Below are positions 6,766-9,540 of a DNA stretch of 9,540 nt, piece by piece. The stretch comes from a bacterium. Lineage in GTDB: Bacteria; Calditrichota; Calditrichia; RBG-13-44-9; J042. The position numbers and the translations under genes were made by a program. The notes below the pieces were generated by a model that was not told where the DNA came from, made no database searches, and saw only the letters and a list, made by a program, of their open reading frames with translations. The DNA lies in assembly GCA_015494485.1 (NCBI GenBank), contig WGBF01000225.1, forward strand, positions 1-9,540. Reading direction: 5' to 3'. Every line of letters begins with the position of its first letter. Within the stretch, counting starts at the first letter, position 1.

Positions 6766-7558
6766 CGTGGGTTACCTCCTTTAGGTTTTGAATCATCTGC
6801 CGCGGATTGGGAGAGGTCATCAGCGCCTCACCAATCAGAACGCCCTGAAAACCGGCCTGAAACAACTGCAAACAGGCCTCTGCGGTTGACACCCCGCTTT
6901 CGCTAATGGCGGGGAATGATGGCGGCAAATTGGGTTTTAGGCGGAGCGAATTTTCCAGCGAAACCTCAAATGTGCGCAGGTTGCGGTTATTCACCCCAAT
7001 AATCAGTTTTTCGTTGACGGGAGGTATTTTGCGCACTTCCTCCGGATGGTGCAACTCTAGCAGCACGTCCATTCCGTACCTGTGGGCCAGTTCCGTCAAT
7101 TCCTGAATTTCCACGCTGGTAAGCGCAGCGGCGATGAGCAGGATAATGTCTGCCCCCATGGCACGGGATTCCACCACCTGGTAAGGCGAAATAATGAAGT
7201 CTTTCCGTAGAATGGGAAGTTCCGTGGCCGCTCGCGCTGCTTGCAAATCTGCGGCACTGCCGTTAAAAAAGCGCTGGTCGGTTAGCACGGAAATAGCCGA
7301 CGCACCCCCTGCCTGATATTCCCGGGCGCGGGCGGGGACGTCCACTTGAGTGGCAATGGTACCGCGGGAGGGAGAGGCCTTTTTGATTTCGCAAATCAGG
7401 TGAAAGCCGGGGGTGGCGGTCATCTTTTCCCACAGAGAACGCACCGGTGTAGCCTGCTTTGCTTGCCGGTCCAGCACGGAGAGCGGGGTCCGTTGTTGCC
7501 GTTCCGCAAACTCCCGGCGCTTGTGGGCAATGATTTTTTCCAGAAAATTGGTGTTCAT
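6749..7558 (-). CDS. trpC: Indole-3-glycerol phosphate synthase
   Basis: Decarboxylates and cyclises CdRP to indole-3-glycerol phosphate. It is a stand-alone TIM barrel of 269 residues, not fused to TrpF as in E. coli. Catalytic residues are visible: Glu57 and Lys59 in ICEIKKASPSRG, Lys119 in ILRKDFI, Glu168 in LLELHHPEE, Asn190 in GVNNRNLRTFEV, and Glu220-Ser221 in SESGV. VLTDQRFFNGS (91-101) is also typical. The ATG follows the trpD stop after 9 nt, and that spacer is almost entirely the ribosome site (GAGGT). The 3' end overlaps the trpF start by 17 nt. The N-terminal MNTNFLEKIIAHKRREF is the usual capping helix, which supports the start. Confidence 0.97.
   Translation of the reverse strand: MNTNFLEKIIAHKRREFAERQQRTPLSVLDRQAKQATPVRSLWEKMTATPGFHLICEIKKASPSRGTIATQVDVPARAREYQAGGASAISVLTDQRFFNGSAADLQAARAATELPILRKDFIISPYQVVESRAMGADIILLIAAALTSVEIQELTELAHRYGMDVLLELHHPEEVRKIPPVNEKLIIGVNNRNLRTFEVSLENSLRLKPNLPPSFPAISESGVSTAEACLQLFQAGFQGVLIGEALMTSPNPRQMIQNLKEVTHGAHTT
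6774..6782 (-). promoter_or_regulatory. Strong Shine-Dalgarno site that fixes the trpF GTG start
   Basis: On the - strand this reads AAAGGAGGT, complementary to the 16S rRNA 3' end, and sits inside the last codons of trpC, eight bases before the GTG at 6765. It decides the non-ATG start of trpF and implies independent ribosome loading as well as possible coupling to trpC. Confidence 0.85.
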
Positions 7559-7567
7559 TGGTACCTC

Positions 7568-8584
7568 TTACACAAAGTTGCTCAAATAGGCAAAGGCCTG
7601 CAGTTTGGTCCAGGCGGCGCCGCTGTCCAGAATGGTATTGGCAAGCGCATATCCTTCTTCAACGGAGGCGACCTTTTCGGCGGCGACAAACCCGAACGCA
7701 GCGTTTAACACTGCAAATTCCCGTGCCGCATCCCGCCGTTCACCCTGTAACACCTGGCGGATGATTTCCGCATTCTCTTCCGGGGAATGTCCCATGGCAT
7801 CTTCCGGTTTTAACGATGAATTGGTGGCGGGGGGCGTGAAGGTATATTGGTCAACCGTACCGCCCTGATTCACTTCCCACACCCGGGTGGGGGCAAAGGG
7901 ACTTACCTCATCGTAACCGTCTTCGCTGTGGACGACCAGTGCTTTTTTGACCCCCCGCTGGGCCAGGGTATTGGCCATGAGTTCGGCCGCTTCTGCGCTA
8001 AACGTCCCGATGACCTGGCGTTTCACGTTGGCGGGATTCAACAAAGGGCCCAGTATGTTAAAAATAGTGCGAATTCCCAACGTCCGCCGGATGGGCGCAA
8101 TGACCTTCATGGCGGGGTGGTAATGCGGTGCAAAAAAGAAGGTCACGCCCAGTTCGTCCGCGCAGCGCCGAGCGTGGGAAGGGGGCATTTCCACATTGAC
8201 TTCCAGGGCCTTTAGTACATCCGCTGAGCCGGATTTGCTGGAAATGGCCCGATTGCCATGTTTGGCTACCGTAACCCCGCCAGCAGCTAAAATGAAAGCT
8301 GCAGTGGTGGATACATTGTAGGTGTTTTGGCCATCCCCGCCGGTGCCGCACACGTCAATGGCATCCGGATCTCCCAATTCTACCGCTTCCATGTGGCGGG
8401 TCATTACGTCCACAAAGCCGGCCAGTTCTTCCGCCGTTTCTCCCCGGGTGCGTAATCCCATTAAAAAAGCACTGGCTGCTTCCGGGGGAATATCACCGGA
8501 AAGGATGGCTTCCAGGGTGCGGGCTGCTTCTTCCCGGCTAAGGAATTCCCGATTGGCAATCCGTTCTAAAATTGAAGCAACCAT
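7568..8584 (-). CDS. trpD: Anthranilate phosphoribosyltransferase
   Basis: Transfers phosphoribose from PRPP to anthranilate, using Mg2+. With the start at 8584 the protein is 338 residues, the family norm. The frame stays open upstream to an ATG at 8671, inside trpG. I reject that start because AAGGAGG sits right before 8584 and because the extra 29 residues match nothing in the family. Motifs in order: DVCGTGGDGQNTYNVST (77-93) for PRPP and diphosphate, VAKHGNRAISSKSGSADVL (106-124) for anthranilate and PRPP, RTLGIRTIFNILGPLLNP (167-184), and the metal pair Asp225-Glu226 in GYDEVSP. It is not fused to TrpG, unlike E. coli. A 64-nt gap separates it from trpG. Confidence 0.97.
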   Translation of the reverse strand: MVASILERIANREFLSREEAARTLEAILSGDIPPEAASAFLMGLRTRGETAEELAGFVDVMTRHMEAVELGDPDAIDVCGTGGDGQNTYNVSTTAAFILAAGGVTVAKHGNRAISSKSGSADVLKALEVNVEMPPSHARRCADELGVTFFFAPHYHPAMKVIAPIRRTLGIRTIFNILGPLLNPANVKRQVIGTFSAEAAELMANTLAQRGVKKALVVHSEDGYDEVSPFAPTRVWEVNQGGTVDQYTFTPPATNSSLKPEDAMGHSPEENAEIIRQVLQGERRDAAREFAVLNAAFGFVAAEKVASVEEGYALANTILDSGAAWTKLQAFAYLSNFV

Positions 8585-8588
8585 ATTT

Positions 8589-8595
8589 CCTCCTT
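8589..8595 (-). promoter_or_regulatory. Shine-Dalgarno site that decides the trpD start
   Basis: AAGGAGG on the - strand, four bases before the ATG at 8584. It shows that the longer in-frame start at 8671 is not used and supports a 338-residue TrpD. Confidence 0.85.
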
Positions 8596-8648
8596 GTATC
8601 CGTTTTGATTTTTTTCTGCATCGTGCATGATTCCCAACTCCCTGGTGG

Positions 8649-9281
8649 TTAGTCTGCCGTTTTTGCGCCAATTGTTTCCCGATTCGGTAGTGGAACCGCT
8701 TCCGGAGCGTTTATGCCGATTCCACGCAGCCAGTTGGCAATCAGTTGTTTACCGTCCGGGGTTAACACCGATTCGGGATGAAATTGCACCCCCGTGAGGG
8801 GGAATTCCCGATGTTGAATGCCCATGATAATGCCCTCTTCCGTCCAGGCGGTGATGGTAAAATCCGGCGGTAACGTATCCGCGTCGATAATCAGGGAATG
8901 GTACCGCCCGGCAGGAAAGGGGGAAGGGATGCGGTGAAACAGAGCATGCCCGTTATGGTACACGGGTGATGCTTTTCCGTGAACCGGCTCCGGAGCCCGC
9001 ACAATGCGTGCGCCGAATACCTGCCCGATACACTGATGCCCCAGACACACACCCAGAATGGGAATGGTGCGGTGGAACGATTCAATGACCGCGTTGCTGA
9101 TGCCTGCATCTGCGGGTGTGCCCGGTCCGGGTGAAATGATGATACCCTGTGGTTGCATTGCCTGCACATCCGTCGTGGTTAACTCATCATTTCGGTAAAC
9201 CCGAAGGTCTTCCGTAAATTGGCCAATGTAATCCACCAGGTTGTATGTAAAGGAATCGTAATTGTCAATAAACAGAATCAT
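8649..9281 (-). CDS. trpG: Anthranilate synthase component II (glutamine amidotransferase)
   Basis: Supplies ammonia from glutamine to TrpE for conversion of chorismate to anthranilate. It is a class I amidotransferase of 210 residues. IDNYDSFTYNLVDYIG (5-20) and ISPGPGTP (49-56) are standard. The nucleophile is Cys79 in GVCLGHQCIG, and His168 and Glu170 lie in GVQFHPESVLT. HGKASPVYHNG (101-111) and the YHSLI motif (127-131) also fit. Domain length is reached by about residue 190; the last ~20 residues (from NAPEAVPLP) form a polar tail beyond most family members. The ATG overlaps the trpE stop as ATGA and has a GAGGAGG ribosome site. Such subunits may also serve PabB in folate synthesis; whether a separate pabA exists cannot be seen here. 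Confidence 0.96.
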   Translation of the reverse strand: MILFIDNYDSFTYNLVDYIGQFTEDLRVYRNDELTTTDVQAMQPQGIIISPGPGTPADAGISNAVIESFHRTIPILGVCLGHQCIGQVFGARIVRAPEPVHGKASPVYHNGHALFHRIPSPFPAGRYHSLIIDADTLPPDFTITAWTEEGIIMGIQHREFPLTGVQFHPESVLTPDGKQLIANWLRGIGINAPEAVPLPNRETIGAKTAD

Positions 9282-9540
9282 GCCTCCTCCTCTGTTGCCA
9301 GTTCAATAGCTTTGCGCAGGGCCATTGCTTTGTTCAGGGTCTCCTGATATTCTTTTTCCGGAACGGAATCGGCCACTATCCCCGCACCGGCCTGCAAATG
9401 GAGCGTGTTGTTGTGTGTTAAAACGGTGCGAATGGCAATGCAGTGGTCCATTTCGCCGTTAAAATTGAAATACCCCACGCCGCCAGCGTAGAAATTGCGG
9501 CGTTCGGGTTCCAGTTCATCAATGATTTCCATTGCCCGAA
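9278..9540 (-). CDS. trpE: Anthranilate synthase component I, C-terminal fragment cut by window edge
   Basis: Only the last ~87 codons are present; the frame runs off the window at 9540, so the ATG at 9532 is internal. TrpE makes anthranilate from chorismate with ammonia from TrpG. The visible part is the end of the chorismate-binding domain: RAMEIIDELEPERR, then YAGGVGYFNFNGEMDHCIAIRT with its conserved glycines and IAIRT strand, and LQAGAGIVADSVPEKEYQET, which includes the family GAGIVADS motif. PabB and other chorismate enzymes share these motifs, but adjacency to trpG-D-C-F-B-A makes TrpE the clear choice. The feedback-inhibition site and any upstream leader or attenuator lie outside the window. 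Confidence 0.95.
   Translation of the reverse strand, partial: RAMEIIDELEPERRNFYAGGVGYFNFNGEMDHCIAIRTVLTHNNTLHLQAGAGIVADSVPEKEYQETLNKAMALRKAIELATEEEA

Noticed and set aside
6073..6906. + strand 277-codon ORF
   Set aside because: It is antisense across the start of trpB, all of trpF and the end of trpC; no domain is visible and no credible ribosome site, so it is a frame shadow.
8560..8628. Short - strand ORF (about 20 codons with one Trp codon) spanning the trpG-trpD gap, considered as a leader peptide
   Set aside because: It has a single Trp codon, no attenuator hairpins, and sits inside the operon, not before trpE. It runs into trpD out of frame and is most likely chance.
8585..8671. N-terminal extension of TrpD by 29 residues, starting at an ATG inside trpG
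   Set aside because: AAGGAGG lies directly before the ATG at 8584, the shorter protein has the family length, and the extra residues (basic, Cys-containing) match no TrpD feature.
9278..9532. Separate 84-residue gene beginning at the ATG at 9532
   Set aside because: The frame continues upstream to the window edge with TrpE sequence (RA before MEIIDELEPE), so this is the 3' end of trpE and not a small gene.
1..9540. A novel defence, mobile or secondary-metabolite system
   Set aside because: Apart from one unknown membrane protein, every gene is a standard histidine or tryptophan enzyme. There are no transposases, integrases, nucleases, repeats or tRNA-adjacent junctions.

Overview
This window holds two amino-acid biosynthesis operons that converge on each other. 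On the + strand is the distal part of a histidine operon: hisB (5' end cut by the window edge), hisH, hisA, hisF and a fused hisIE. On the - strand is an almost complete tryptophan operon: trpE (only its last ~87 codons are in the window), trpG, trpD, trpC, trpF, trpB and trpA. Between the two 3' ends lies one small gene on the - strand (3290-3925). It encodes a signal-peptide-bearing, multi-pass membrane protein that I do not recognise. I see no RNA genes, mobile elements, CRISPR arrays, origins or long repeats.

Region by region: 1-3281 is the his genes, tightly packed (ATGA overlap hisB/hisH, 22 nt hisH-hisA, 7-nt overlap hisA/hisF) except for an unusual 108-nt space before hisIE. 3290-3925 is the membrane-protein gene, whose stop is only 8 nt from the hisIE stop. 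3926-4073 is a 148-nt intergenic stretch carrying the likely promoter and 5' leader of the membrane-protein gene and a weak hairpin/T-run. 4074-9540 is the trp operon, read right to left, with ATGA overlaps at trpE/trpG, trpF/trpB and trpB/trpA, a 17-nt overlap at trpC/trpF, and 9 nt and 64 nt gaps at trpD/trpC and trpG/trpD.

Together the his genes cover the HisB dehydratase step, the PR-ATP/PR-AMP steps (HisE/HisI), the ProFAR isomerase (HisA) and imidazole-glycerol-phosphate synthase (HisH glutaminase + HisF cyclase). The trp genes cover every step from chorismate to tryptophan: TrpE/TrpG anthranilate synthase, TrpD, TrpF, TrpC and TrpA/TrpB. Catalytic residues are present in all of the enzymes as far as they can be seen. 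The regulatory regions upstream of both operons lie outside the window.

The organism is a bacterium with roughly balanced base composition (by eye about 50% GC or slightly more). The operon orders (…hisB-H-A-F-IE and trpE-G-D-C-F-B-A) and wording such as PGVGEASSAM and DKVPHIGWNT in HisH and KDGMMQGPS and KALYEGKIT in HisA resemble the Bacteroidota and relatives (FCB group). Strong Shine-Dalgarno sequences (AAGGAGG before trpD, AAAGGAGGT before trpF) are not typical of core Bacteroidota. A deeper or sister FCB lineage is therefore a reasonable but unproven guess. Overall this is an ordinary metabolic region; the unknown membrane protein and a few sequence oddities are the only points worth a second look.
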